The translations under genes were made by a program, and so were the position numbers. Shown one piece after another: positions 25,876-35,341 of a stretch of 64,000 nucleotides of DNA; within the stretch, counting starts at the first letter, position 1, and every line of letters begins with the position of its first letter. The DNA comes from Belliella kenyensis (GTDB taxonomy: Bacteria > Bacteroidota > Bacteroidia > Cytophagales > Cyclobacteriaceae). The DNA lies in NCBI RefSeq assembly GCF_022549675.1, contig NZ_JAKZGR010000001.1, forward strand, positions 124,001 to 188,000. The letters run 5' to 3'. The notes under the pieces were generated by a model. The model was not told the DNA's origin and ran no database searches. It saw nothing but the letters and a program-made list of their open reading frames with translations.

Positions 25876-27210
25876 TTACTCGTTGATATCCATCATGACT
25901 TCTTTATTGGCCAATATATGCATGGCAAAGGAAGTCATGGCCTTTACACCAGTTTTGATCGTTGGTTCTGGGATAGGGGCAAAGTAAGGACTGTGTAGCC
26001 CTGGTATTTCTTTTCCTTCGGCTTTTTGTTGTTGGAGATAATCTGGATCATTAGCTCCAAGAAAAAACATACTGATTGGAATTTTTCTTTCCTCATTGCC
26101 ATAAGCACTGAAGTCTTCACCTATCATTTGAGCTTCTACAGGAAGTAGGTTTTCATCTCCGAAAATTTTTCTAAACACCTCTACCATTTGTTTTGTGAGT
26201 ACTTCGTCATTGATGAGTGGTTTTGTAAATGGATCTCTTATCCAATATTCAGGCATTTTGTTCTCATCTAATCCAGCAGCACGAGCAAAGTGTTCACTTA
26301 TTTCCTTGATTCTATTGATCACCTTTTCTCTCACTTCTAAGTCGTATGTTCTCACTGTGAGTTGCATCAATACCTCATCTGGAATGATATTATGTACAGA
26401 TCCACCATGAATAGAGCCTACTGTGATCACTGCTGGATCAGTCGGAGTGAGGTTACGACTGATAATAGTCTGATAAGCTTGAATAAGCTGTGCACTTAGT
26501 ACTATGGGGTCTATCGTCTTGTGAGGGGCTGCTCCATGGCCTCCTTCTCCGAAGATCTTTACATTCATCATATCCACACCTGCCATCAATGGCCCTACTT
26601 TGTATCCGATCTGACCAGCAGCAAGAAATGGATCGTCATGGAGTGCTATAGCATAATCAGGGTGAGGAAATCGTTGATAAAGTCCATCTTTTAGCATATT
26701 GTAAGCACCTAGACCATTTTCCTCAGCTGGCTGCGCGACCATCAACAATGTTCCTCTCCAATGATCTTTATATTCCTTCATCATTTTTGCAGTACCGATG
26801 AACACAGACATGTGAATATCGTGTCCACAAGAATGAGCAATGAAGGTCTCTTTGCCATCATTAGAAATCCCTTTTTTGGTAGAAGCATATGGAAGACCTG
26901 TCTTTTCTTCCATAGGAAGTGCATCCATATCTGTGCGGATGAGTAGAACAGGACCTGGTCCATTTTGAAACATGCCAACAACTCCATAGCCACCAATACG
27001 CTCTGTCACTTCATATCCCAAATCAGCAAGCTCCTTCGCCATCCTCGCTGATGTTTCCTTTTCTTGCAAGGATAGCTCTGGATTTTGATGCAATTCCTTG
27101 TACATTTTATCAAGGTAGGGATAGAAATCAACAATAGAGCCATCCAAATCCTGTGCTTGAACACTAAAAATGAATATCAAAACGCTGAGTATGGTGAGGT
27201 ATAGTTTCAT
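25876..27210 (-). CDS. exported M20 family amidohydrolase/carboxypeptidase
   Basis: Zinc-dependent amidohydrolase of 444 residues of the IAA-amino acid hydrolase/aminoacylase type. It has a signal peptide (LTILSVLIFIFSVQAQ), so it acts in the periplasm or outside. Metal ligands and the catalytic acid are visible: RTDMDALP, AHSCGHDIHM, QPAEENGLGA, and a late HSPYF. The inserted dimerisation domain spans about residues 205-320 (GGHGAAPHKTIDPIVLSAQL). Such enzymes deacylate N-acyl amino acids or cleave dipeptides. It is a single gene ending at the hairpin at 25691 and divergent from the YheT-like gene. Confidence 0.93.
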   Translation of the reverse strand: MKLYLTILSVLIFIFSVQAQDLDGSIVDFYPYLDKMYKELHQNPELSLQEKETSARMAKELADLGYEVTERIGGYGVVGMFQNGPGPVLLIRTDMDALPMEEKTGLPYASTKKGISNDGKETFIAHSCGHDIHMSVFIGTAKMMKEYKDHWRGTLLMVAQPAEENGLGAYNMLKDGLYQRFPHPDYAIALHDDPFLAAGQIGYKVGPLMAGVDMMNVKIFGEGGHGAAPHKTIDPIVLSAQLIQAYQTIISRNLTPTDPAVITVGSIHGGSVHNIIPDEVLMQLTVRTYDLEVREKVINRIKEISEHFARAAGLDENKMPEYWIRDPFTKPLINDEVLTKQMVEVFRKIFGDENLLPVEAQMIGEDFSAYGNEERKIPISMFFLGANDPDYLQQQKAEGKEIPGLHSPYFAPIPEPTIKTGVKAMTSFAMHILANKEVMMDINE

Positions 27211-27303
27211 GATAATTTTTTACTTTGATTATTGAATTAACAAAAAAATTACTGATTAGCCGATATGTTTTTTACTTTAGTGCTCAAAAATTAACCTTCG
27301 ATC

Positions 27304-28299
27304 ATGCCTTTAATTTCGAATTCCACATACCTTGGACCTCCAAAGTACCTTTTCAACGGTCATTTGGAGACCATCATTCCGAGTATTTTCAGAAAAATCG
27401 AAGGGGTAAGCTATAGGCGTGAGAGAATTTATACTCCAGATGAAGATTTTCTTGATTTGGATTGGTCAAGAGTAGGCAGTACAAAGCTTCTGATTATTTC
27501 TCATGGCTTAGAAGGAAGTTCAAATAGGCATTATGCCAAAGCTTTGGTGAAGTTATTCAATGGGCAAGGAGTCGATGCCTTGGCATGGAATAATAGGACT
27601 TGTAGTGGTGAAATGAATAAGCAAGCTATTATGTATCATCATGGCGCCACCTACGATTTAGACACTGTCATTGAACATGTAGCAGCAGCAAGTACTTATG
27701 AAGAAATATGGCTTGTGGGCATCAGTATGGGAGGAGCCCAGACTTTGAAATACCTTGGAGAAAAAGGACTTGACTTGAATTCAAAAATTAAAAAAGCGGC
27801 TGTATATTCCACACCCTGCAATCTTGCTGATTCTGCGGCAACACTTTCATTCAAAGGAAATGCATTTTATAGGAAACGATTTTTGAAAAAGCTAAAACTG
27901 AAAATGCAACTTAAAGGTCAGCAATTTCCAGGATTAGTTGATCTAGATTTGCTTGAAAGGGTAGAAGATTTTACGGATTTTGATACCCATTTTACCGCAA
28001 AAATTCATGGATTCAAGGATGCATCTGATTTCTACAATTCTGTAAGTGCAGATAATTGGATGCAGGACATCCAAATCCCTACGTTGATTATCAATGCACA
28101 GAATGATCCATTGCTTTACGATAGATGCTATCCAATTAATTTAGCTAGAGAATCGCCCAATATCTATTTAGAGATCCCAAAAAGAGGAGGACATACGGGA
28201 TTTTTGGTAAGCGGACAAGAGTATACATGGGCTGAGACACGTTTTTTATCTTTTCTTTTAGATGAAAAATATTACAAGTTTGATAGTTATCTAAAGTAG
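27304..28299 (+). CDS. YheT-like alpha/beta hydrolase
   Basis: Cytoplasmic hydrolase of 331 residues, group of E. coli YheT and eukaryotic ABHD1/3-type proteins. N-terminal PPKYLFNGHLETIIPSIFR is the usual YheT beginning. The oxyanion region is ISHGLEGSSN, the nucleophile elbow GISMGGAQTLKYL, the acid lies in INAQNDPLL, and the His in KRGGHTGFLV. WNNRTCSGEMN is the family's N-x-R-G/C-x-G signature, here with Cys instead of Gly. The substrate is probably an acyl ester, but this is not established. Confidence 0.9.
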   Translation: MPLISNSTYLGPPKYLFNGHLETIIPSIFRKIEGVSYRRERIYTPDEDFLDLDWSRVGSTKLLIISHGLEGSSNRHYAKALVKLFNGQGVDALAWNNRTCSGEMNKQAIMYHHGATYDLDTVIEHVAAASTYEEIWLVGISMGGAQTLKYLGEKGLDLNSKIKKAAVYSTPCNLADSAATLSFKGNAFYRKRFLKKLKLKMQLKGQQFPGLVDLDLLERVEDFTDFDTHFTAKIHGFKDASDFYNSVSADNWMQDIQIPTLIINAQNDPLLYDRCYPINLARESPNIYLEIPKRGGHTGFLVSGQEYTWAETRFLSFLLDEKYYKFDSYLK

Positions 28300-28425
28300 T
28301 AGTTTTGAGATTTATATGATTAATTAATCATTTTTGAACATTATATTTATCCCATTATTTTGAACTAAAAGAAAACATTTGTGGAGAAATCCGTAATATA
28401 AATTACGGTTTAAATTATATCCAAA

Positions 28426-29238
28426 ATGAAAAATTCTCTCTCTACCATCATTTATCTATTTTTTATTTCATTTCTATTTTTCAATTGCTCAACTCACTTT
28501 ATAGGTACTTGGGATAATTATGGTAATGAAGGTATCGTGGACGATTCAGGGAATTTTCAGGTAAAAAATGATACATTAGGAATATCTCATGCTTTCAATA
28601 GTACCACTGGAAAGATTCAAGTAAGAATGGAAAACTACACGGATCAGCCACTATTGATCAATATGACAAAGTCCACCATGACAGTAAATGGCAGGGCTAT
28701 GGGCTTTGTGGACGGAAATTCCACCATGTATGGCAATCTTGATCAAAACTTTGCTGGTGGGGTGAATGCATTCACTTTTCGAGGAGTAGTGGAATCTAAT
28801 CCAAATTCAATTATAATTCCTCCCAATAGCTATGCAGAAAGTACCTCAGTAAACATTTTAAGGGAGAAGCGTAATTTATTAGGGCAAAAATTTGATGAAA
28901 AAGAGACATACTATCCGCTATTTGACTATCCTACACCGATGCAAATTAGGTTTTATAATGAATCAAATTCACCCATTAAGCTGACCAGTTACGTGAATTA
29001 TTCGATTTTAGACAAAGAATATGTACCAATAACGACCAACACTATAACACAAAACTATTTTATATCCAGTTATGCCAAAATAACAAATATGAGTATTAAA
29101 CAGGTCAATAAGCGGCTATTGAGCCGTGATGATGTATCTGGATATTTTGAATTGAAAGGAACAGGGGCTGTACTTCTTTTGCTATTAGGTGCTATTGTCG
29201 CAACTGCTATAATAGCTGAAGGTGAATCAGAGGAGTAG
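28426..29238 (+). CDS. unknown lipoprotein with C-terminal membrane segment
   Basis: I do not recognise this 270-residue protein. It starts with a signal peptide and lipobox (LFFNCSTHFIG). The centre is rich in Asn, Thr and Tyr beta strands (KIQVRMENYTDQPLLINMTKS; IQVRMEN-like immunoglobulin-type pattern; SIIIPPNSYAEST), suggesting a beta-sandwich. Near the C-terminus a hydrophobic segment (AVLLLLLGAIVATAIIA) is followed by an acidic tail GESEE. A long A/T-rich leader (28300-28425) precedes it with a near-palindromic TCCGTAATATAAATTACGG at 28389-28407. Probably an envelope protein of unknown role. Confidence 0.7.
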   Translation: MKNSLSTIIYLFFISFLFFNCSTHFIGTWDNYGNEGIVDDSGNFQVKNDTLGISHAFNSTTGKIQVRMENYTDQPLLINMTKSTMTVNGRAMGFVDGNSTMYGNLDQNFAGGVNAFTFRGVVESNPNSIIIPPNSYAESTSVNILREKRNLLGQKFDEKETYYPLFDYPTPMQIRFYNESNSPIKLTSYVNYSILDKEYVPITTNTITQNYFISSYAKITNMSIKQVNKRLLSRDDVSGYFELKGTGAVLLLLLGAIVATAIIAEGESEE

Positions 29239-29299
29239 ATTTTCATTTCTATTATAAAATACATCTATCCTTGACAAATAGTTTAGAAGTAAAAAGTAA

Positions 29300-29428
29300 T
29301 TCCAAAAATTAGGAAAATCTAGTAATTCAAAAACGGGCAGAGGAAACTCATCAAGTGGAGACAGTGGGAGAAGTTTTGGGGAGGATCTTCAGGAGGCAGT
29401 GGAGCAGGGGGGCGTAGGAGGAGTTTGA
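29300..29428 (+). pseudogene. frameshifted Gly/Ser-rich tail fragment
   Basis: One frame reads GKSSNSKTGRGNSSSGDSG and RSFG, then loses its Gly-rich pattern at the GGGG run at 29378-29381; shifting the frame there gives GGGSSGGSGAGG instead. A single-base loss in a longer gene tail is the simplest explanation. No start codon or upstream domain remains. Confidence 0.4.
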
Positions 29429-29440
29429 ATCATTACAAAT

Positions 29441-29472
29441 CAATAACCCCCATGTTTACATGGGGGCTATTG
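29441..29472. terminator. GC-rich hairpin between convergent genes
   Basis: CAATAACCCCCATG and CATGGGGGCTATTG pair with one mismatch around a TTTA loop. No T tract is present, but the stem is very stable and lies between the unknown lipoprotein gene and the convergent sugar dehydrogenase gene. Confidence 0.6.
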
Positions 29473-29508
29473 ATGGTGTGGTGCAAGACTTAAGATTAAA
29501 CGTGTCTT

Positions 29509-30756
29509 TTAATTCACCAATTCTACTTTAAAAACCCCTCCATCTTTTTCATCAGTAAGTAGATAGAGATTACCGTCTGGTCCTTGTCTGACATCTCTAA
29601 TCCTTCCTATTTTTTTTGAGAAAAGTGTCTCAACTGACTTTACCTCATCATTTTGGATTTCTATTCTATAGACCTCTTCCTTTAAAAGTGATCCTGCAAA
29701 AAGACTCTTATTCCAATTACTGATCCTTCCTTGATGGTAGAAAGCTAGTCCAGAAGGTGCCATATTGTCCCTCCATACGTGTTTTGGTTTTGTTACACCG
29801 GGTGCTTCCTCTCCAAGTCCGATTTTTTCACTGGTGTCGTATTCTGTTCCAAATGCCACTTGCGGCCATCCATAGTTGTTCCCTTTTTCTACTTTGTGAA
29901 GTAAGTCTCCGCCATTTGGGCCATGTTCAGTAGTCCAAATTTGTCCAGTTTCTGGATCTATAGCTAATCCCTGATTGTTCCTGTGACCAAATGAGAAAAT
30001 CTCAGGCCTCAAATTACCTGGAGCCATTCCTATTAAAGGATTTCCTTCAGGAATTCCACCATCTTCCTTTATCCTTATGATAGACCCAGCAGGATCTGTG
30101 AGATCTTGGGAGTTCCAGCGAAGTCCCCTGTCTCCAATTGAAAACAAAACTGAACCATCTCCAGGGAAAATAATTCTCGAACCGTAATGTCTTCCAGGGT
30201 TAGTTCTTGGCACTTGTGCATACAGCGTTTCAACATCAGTAAGTTTACCAGCTTTCAGGTCTATTTTCGCCCTGGCAAGTGCTGTACCCGTACCATAATC
30301 TGAACCATCAGTGACTGAGTCATCATCACCTGGACTTGAATAGGTAAAGTAAATCCATCCATTTTCCTCATACTTTGGATGCATGACTAAATCTAATAAT
30401 CCACCTTGGTTGCCACCTTGAGGAGCAGTAAGTTGATCTTCGTCAGTATCGATTTTTGGAAGTCCAGATAGCTTTATGACTTTGTCTCCTGATACATGAT
30501 ACATGTTTCCTGGTCTTTCGGTGACGAGCATACTGCCATCAGGTAGCCAGGCCATAGCCCAAGGATGTTCGAGGCCTTTTACTATTTGTGTTATTTTTAC
30601 ATTTGCCTTATCTGTTTTTACCTCATTTTCTATAATTTGGTTTACAGTTTTTACTTGAGCAGTCACAGCATGAATGGTAAATAGGAAGCTCAACGAAAGC
30701 AACACACACATCTTTTGGATGCCTATGTTATGATGGAAGTTGTGGGTTTTTAGCAT
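29509..30756 (-). CDS. PQQ-dependent sugar dehydrogenase (Asd/YliI-like)
   Basis: Soluble aldose dehydrogenase of the glucose/sorbosone dehydrogenase family, a six-bladed beta-propeller using PQQ and calcium in the periplasm. The signal peptide ends at AVTAQ; the ATG at 30711 (MCVLLSLSFLFTIHA) would give a tidier signal than the longer start at 30756. Family motifs: LEHPWAMAWLPDGSMLVTER, GGLLDLVMHPKYEENGWIYFTY (split), PGRHYGSRIIFPGDGSVLFSIGDRG (split), FSFGHRNNQGLAIDP, TEHGPNGGDLLH, NYGWP. The length is normal. It follows an alcohol dehydrogenase gene on the same strand by 58 bases, so coexpression is possible. Confidence 0.92.
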   Translation of the reverse strand: MLKTHNFHHNIGIQKMCVLLSLSFLFTIHAVTAQVKTVNQIIENEVKTDKANVKITQIVKGLEHPWAMAWLPDGSMLVTERPGNMYHVSGDKVIKLSGLPKIDTDEDQLTAPQGGNQGGLLDLVMHPKYEENGWIYFTYSSPGDDDSVTDGSDYGTGTALARAKIDLKAGKLTDVETLYAQVPRTNPGRHYGSRIIFPGDGSVLFSIGDRGLRWNSQDLTDPAGSIIRIKEDGGIPEGNPLIGMAPGNLRPEIFSFGHRNNQGLAIDPETGQIWTTEHGPNGGDLLHKVEKGNNYGWPQVAFGTEYDTSEKIGLGEEAPGVTKPKHVWRDNMAPSGLAFYHQGRISNWNKSLFAGSLLKEEVYRIEIQNDEVKSVETLFSKKIGRIRDVRQGPDGNLYLLTDEKDGGVFKVELVN

Positions 30757-30814
30757 TTATTTATTGGTTTAGTGAGTGTTTCGAACTTGCTTAAAAATTA
30801 TATCATAAGATTTC

Positions 30815-31864
30815 TTATCCATTTAACGTAGACATATCGATGACAAACCTATATTTCACATCACCTTTGAGAAGTCTATCATAAGCATCATTGATAGCCT
30901 GCATTTCTATAAGCTCTATATCAGATACAATTTCATGTTTTCCACAGAAATCTAGCATTTCTTGTGTCTCTTGAATCCCACCGATCATGGATCCTGCAAA
31001 TGATTTTCTACCTGGGATGAGACTAAAAGGAGATACGGGGAGGGGTTTTTCTGGTGCTCCCACCAATGTCAAAGAACCATCTCTTTTCAATAATCTCAAA
31101 TATGAATTGATGTCATGCTGTGCAGATACACAGTCTAAAATAAAATCTAGAGAGTTTGCATTCTTTTTCATTTGATCTTTTTCAGTAGATAGGATGATTT
31201 CATCTGCGCCTAATCGCTTGGCATCTTCTACTTTTGATGGGGAAGTGGTAATCACCACCACATGCGCACCCATTGCTTTGGCGATTTTGACTCCCATATG
31301 ACCCAAGCCACCGATTCCTACGATTCCTACTTTTGTGCCCTTGCCTACATTCCAATGTCTCAGTGGAGAGTAGGTGGTGATGCCTGCGCATAATAGTGGT
31401 GCTGTCGCTGCCAGGTCCAAATTTTCAGGAATACTCAATACAAAATTTTCGTCAACCACAATTCGCTCAGAATACCCTCCAAAAGTTTGTTGATCTAGCT
31501 GTTTTTCATGGGCATTGTAAGTCTGAGTTGCACCTTTTTCACAATATTGTTCCAATCCATCTTGGCAACTCTCGCATGTTCTACAACTGTCCACTAAGCA
31601 GCCTACACCGACCTGATCATTTACTTTAAATTTTTTTACATCTTTGCCTATCTGTGTGACAAAACCTACAATCTCATGTCCGGGAACACTTGGGTAAATC
31701 GTTCCTCCCCATTCATCTCTCACTGTGTGTAAGTCTGAATGGCAAACACCACAGAATTGTATCGAAATCTCTACATCGGCTGGTCCTATCTCACGACGAA
31801 TTATAGAAAGTGGTTTTAATTTTTCTTCTGGTGAATTAGCACCAAATGCTTTAATACTGTTCAT
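30815..31864 (-). CDS. zinc-dependent NAD(P) alcohol dehydrogenase (YahK/CAD-like)
   Basis: Medium-chain dehydrogenase of 349 residues that interconverts alcohols and aldehydes in the cytoplasm. Catalytic zinc ligands: Cys in FCGVCHSDLHT, His in PGHEIVG and a later Cys (LLCAGITTYSPL). The structural zinc lobe is CRTCESCQDGLEQYC. The Rossmann motif is GIGGLGHMGVKIAKAMG. The pattern groups it with cinnamyl-alcohol/YahK-type NADPH aldehyde reductases. It is the upstream neighbour of the sugar dehydrogenase gene. Confidence 0.94.
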   Translation of the reverse strand: MNSIKAFGANSPEEKLKPLSIIRREIGPADVEISIQFCGVCHSDLHTVRDEWGGTIYPSVPGHEIVGFVTQIGKDVKKFKVNDQVGVGCLVDSCRTCESCQDGLEQYCEKGATQTYNAHEKQLDQQTFGGYSERIVVDENFVLSIPENLDLAATAPLLCAGITTYSPLRHWNVGKGTKVGIVGIGGLGHMGVKIAKAMGAHVVVITTSPSKVEDAKRLGADEIILSTEKDQMKKNANSLDFILDCVSAQHDINSYLRLLKRDGSLTLVGAPEKPLPVSPFSLIPGRKSFAGSMIGGIQETQEMLDFCGKHEIVSDIELIEMQAINDAYDRLLKGDVKYRFVIDMSTLNG

Positions 31865-32146
31865 ATATTTAATTAGCTTTAGGTTAGTTCCAACGCATTA
31901 GCCGCAATAGGTGAGCCAAGCGCAATAATTTTGTCCTTAAAATTTAGCTTGTCAGACTTAAGGAAAATAATAAAGCTGACCTCAACTTTGTACTGAAAAC
32001 AAATCGAATCAATGATGTAAATTCGAAATATTGGGAGAATAAGCTGTCAAGTAAACAATTCATACCTTAATTTGTTCGATTTATTTACATAATACAAAAA
32101 GGTAAGATAAAGAAGGAAAGTAGATATCTAACTTCTAGTTTTCTAT

Positions 32147-32277
32147 TACCTAAAATCCGCAGACCTTTTAGGTTTTTATTGACTACCAATCAGTTGTTAG
32201 AAATGATAGCGTGAAACCAGGAAGATTCTGTCGCTATAAATCAATCGGATATAACATTCTATCGCAGATTTTAGGTA
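32147..32277. repeat. nested inverted-repeat element in a 600-bp gene-free stretch
   Basis: The stretch 31865-32466 holds no credible gene. Inside it TACCTAAAATCCGC (32147-32160) is matched in inverted order by GCAGATTTTAGGTA (32264-32277), with one mismatch, 103 bases apart. Between them are a second pair, ATAGCG and CGCTAT, and a local hairpin ACCTAAAA/TTTTAGGT (32148-32177) followed by TTTTA. It may be a small non-autonomous mobile element or a structured leader before the GH13 gene. Confidence 0.4.
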
Positions 32278-32466
32278 TTAATTTAAAAAGCTTTAGCTGG
32301 ATGATTTGGCTTAAATGTTGTAGATGGATATTACAGGTAAAATATGTCAACATTTAGGTTAGAAAACTATTTATAGTCTCCTTTCTGATTTATTATAATA
32401 TTTTTTAGATTATTTAAGATTTTATCACCCATCAAATGAACCATTAACAGTCATATACTTAATACC

Positions 32467-34260
32467 ATGAAAGAAGAAAAATACTCAGGCATGGGAGCAA
32501 TCCTTGGCCCAGACGGAGTTACATTTAGAGTTTGGGCTCCAAACGCAGAAAAAATTTTTGTCATCGGTTCATTCAACGATTGGAATGAATCTATCAATGA
32601 AATGGAGCATGAAGAAAACGGATTTTGGTCATTTCACAGTACGGATGCCTCAGAAGGTGATGAATATAAATTTATCATTCACTACCGTGGTAATGTTCTT
32701 CACAGAAATGATCCATATGCGCTCAAAATGACCAATAGTGTTGGGAATAGCGTTGTGTATGATCTTTGGAGAGATTTCAAAAATCATGAATTTATGCCGC
32801 CGCCACTTAATGAATTGGTAATTTATGAATTACATATTGGGACATTCAATAGAGAAGGAAAAGATGGAGATCAAGTAGGTGATTTTTATACTGCTGCTAA
32901 GAAACTAGATTACATAAAAGATTTGGGGATAAATGCAGTAGAAATCATGCCAGTGGCGGAGTTTCCTGGTGACAATTCTTGGGGTTACAATCCTGCCAAC
33001 CCCTTTGCAGTGGAAGAAGCTTATGGAGGTCCTGATGCCTTAAAACATTTCATTTTTGAAGCTCATATGAGAGGTATTGCTGTAATTTTAGATGTGGTGT
33101 ACAATCATCTTGGCCCATCTGATTTGGCACTTTGGCAATTTGACGGATGGGAAGAGAATGGCATGGGAGGGATATATTTCTACAATGACGAGAGAGCCAG
33201 TACGCCTTGGGGAGACACCCGTCCAGATTATGGTAGACCCGAAGTCCGTAATTATCTTCGGGACAATGCCATGCTTTGGTTAGAAGCATTCCAATGTGAT
33301 GGTTTGAGATTTGATGCTACGGCAATCATTAGATTAGTCAATATGGAAGATCACAATGGCCCTATACTAGAAGAAGGAGTTGATTTTCTGAAAAGTTTAA
33401 ATCATGAAATAAAAGAAAAGTTTCCGCATAAAATTTTAATCGCTGAGGATTTGAAATCTGACTCATCTGTTACTGCGGCATTAGATCAAGGAGGCTTAGG
33501 CTTTGATTGTCAATGGGGGGTAGGGTTTTCTCATATTTTGAGAAATGTATTGACAATAAGTAGTGATCAAGATAGGAGTTTACAGACAATTGAAAATTTA
33601 CTTTATAGTAAATTCAATGATGATATTTATCAAAAAGTAATCTATACAGAATCTCATGATGAAGTAGCGAATATGGATACGAAAAGACTTCCAGAAGAAA
33701 TTCAGCCAGGAGATGCTGAAGGAGAATATGCGAAGAAAAAGTCAACACTCGGTGCATTAATCGTGTTCACAGCACCAGGGATTCCTATGATTTTTCAAGG
33801 ACAAGAATTTCTGACTTTCGAACATTTCCAAGATTCTAAGCCAATAGATTGGGGAAGATTAGAACATTTTGGAGGTATAGTAAATCTGTACAGAGATCTG
33901 ATCAATTTCCGCAAGAGTTCTGAGGGTTTTGCTCGAGGATTGAATGGCCAAGGCATAGAAGTTCTGCATAGAGATGAAGAAGGCTTAGTTTTGGTTTATA
34001 CACGGTTTCATCAAGATGATGCAACCAATCCTGCTATAGTAGTCCTTAATTTTTCAGTGGAGACAAAATATAATTACCAATTTGGAATTCATCAAGATGG
34101 AAGTTGGAATGTGATTTTCAATAGTGGTTGGTCTGGTTATGATCAAGTATTTGCAGAAGTAGAGGTATCCACCATACATTCCAGTGAAGGAATCAATGGT
34201 AAGCAGCACGCTTTGACTGTGGATATCCCATCTTATGGAGGACTAATTTTAACTCGATGA
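32467..34260 (+). CDS. GH13 alpha-amylase family enzyme, branching-enzyme-like
   Basis: Cytoplasmic alpha-glucan-active enzyme of 597 residues without a signal peptide. An N-terminal CBM48 (FRVWAPNAEKIFVIGSFNDW) is followed by a TIM barrel with GH13 conserved regions: DVVYNH, DGLRFDAT (nucleophile Asp), ILIAEDL (acid Glu) and ESHDEVAN (third Asp), and a C-terminal beta domain. The domain order suits glycogen branching enzymes or maltooligosyl trehalose trehalohydrolase. ELHIGTFNREG, PVAEFPGDNSWGYNP and YGGP are typical of both groups, so I leave the choice open. It overlaps the topoisomerase gene by four bases (ATGA), so translation is coupled. Confidence 0.9.
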   Translation: MKEEKYSGMGAILGPDGVTFRVWAPNAEKIFVIGSFNDWNESINEMEHEENGFWSFHSTDASEGDEYKFIIHYRGNVLHRNDPYALKMTNSVGNSVVYDLWRDFKNHEFMPPPLNELVIYELHIGTFNREGKDGDQVGDFYTAAKKLDYIKDLGINAVEIMPVAEFPGDNSWGYNPANPFAVEEAYGGPDALKHFIFEAHMRGIAVILDVVYNHLGPSDLALWQFDGWEENGMGGIYFYNDERASTPWGDTRPDYGRPEVRNYLRDNAMLWLEAFQCDGLRFDATAIIRLVNMEDHNGPILEEGVDFLKSLNHEIKEKFPHKILIAEDLKSDSSVTAALDQGGLGFDCQWGVGFSHILRNVLTISSDQDRSLQTIENLLYSKFNDDIYQKVIYTESHDEVANMDTKRLPEEIQPGDAEGEYAKKKSTLGALIVFTAPGIPMIFQGQEFLTFEHFQDSKPIDWGRLEHFGGIVNLYRDLINFRKSSEGFARGLNGQGIEVLHRDEEGLVLVYTRFHQDDATNPAIVVLNFSVETKYNYQFGIHQDGSWNVIFNSGWSGYDQVFAEVEVSTIHSSEGINGKQHALTVDIPSYGGLILTR

Positions 34261-35255
34261 GCCCCAAATATCGATATACAGAAGAGGATTCTCTATGCTT
34301 GAAGAGGGTCAAGCGTGGGAGAGGATTTTCATACCTTGATGAAAATGGAAATAAAATCGAAGATGAAAAGAAATTAAAGAGAATCAAAAACCTCGTGATA
34401 CCTCCAATGTGGACGGAGGTGCACATATGCAGATTCGATGATGGACACATACAAGCTACTGGAAGAGACCTGAAAGGGAGAAAGCAATATATCTATCATT
34501 CAGAATGGGAAAAAATCAGGCAAGAGGAAAAGTTTCAAAGGATGTACGAATTCGGAAACAAACTGCCCAAAATGAGGAAAAAAGCACATCAGGATCTGAA
34601 AAAGCGAAAATGGAATAAAAGTAAAATTCTTGCCTTGATGGTATCGATACTAGATGAGACAGGTATAAGAATCGGTAATACCCATTATGCTAAGCAGAAT
34701 CAGACTTACGGGCTTACCACACTCCGCAGGAAGCACATGGAAGTAGATGGAGAGAGACTATTGCTATCTTTCAAAGGCAAAAGTAACAAAGAGCGGGAAG
34801 TTTCCATAGAAGATGTGTCTATCATTAATCATGTCAAGAGAGTTTCAGAATTGCCAGGATATGAGCTTTTCAAATACAAAGATGAGGATGGAAAGATACA
34901 GTCCATAGATAGCCATGATGTACTATTATATATCAGAGAAAATATGGGAGAGGAATTTACTTGTAAGGACTTTAGGACATGGGTGGGAAGCAGGTTAGCG
35001 ATAGAACTTTTTCAGGATGCCATTGATCATCAAAAAGAATTTCCAAGAAAAAAACTTGAAACAATCTTAGTCCGAATGGTGGCAGATGAGTTGGGCAACA
35101 CACCGACCATTTGTAAAGGTTATTATATACATCCAGTGATTCTCAACAAGGTAGATATAGGAGAGTTTCCATTGAAAAATCCATTTCGCAAGACAAATTC
35201 ACCAACTTCACTCGATCATTCAGAGAAACTCTTGATGAAACTTTTAGAGAAATGA
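34257..35255 (+). CDS. DNA topoisomerase IB (poxvirus-like)
   Basis: Type IB topoisomerase of 332 residues, which relaxes supercoils by nicking one strand through a 3'-phosphotyrosine. The N-terminal domain contains GRGFSYLDENGN and LVIPPMWTEVHIC; the catalytic domain has Arg in GIRIGNTHY, the TLRRKHM strand, Lys in FKGKSNKER, FRTWVGSRLA (second Arg), and the nucleophile Tyr in CKGYYIHPVIL. The length fits bacterial members. The start overlaps the stop of the GH13 gene. Bacterial TopIB is an accessory enzyme found with stress or DNA-repair genes; its place behind a sugar-polymer enzyme and before CsbD suggests a stress cluster. Confidence 0.95.
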   Translation: MSPKYRYTEEDSLCLKRVKRGRGFSYLDENGNKIEDEKKLKRIKNLVIPPMWTEVHICRFDDGHIQATGRDLKGRKQYIYHSEWEKIRQEEKFQRMYEFGNKLPKMRKKAHQDLKKRKWNKSKILALMVSILDETGIRIGNTHYAKQNQTYGLTTLRRKHMEVDGERLLLSFKGKSNKEREVSIEDVSIINHVKRVSELPGYELFKYKDEDGKIQSIDSHDVLLYIRENMGEEFTCKDFRTWVGSRLAIELFQDAIDHQKEFPRKKLETILVRMVADELGNTPTICKGYYIHPVILNKVDIGEFPLKNPFRKTNSPTSLDHSEKLLMKLLEK

Positions 35256-35341
35256 TTGTTAGAAGTAGAAATATTATCAGATAAAATTTAATTCATGGCA
35301 TAGTCGTTGTACTTTACTGTCAGAACCAAAACAACAAATCC

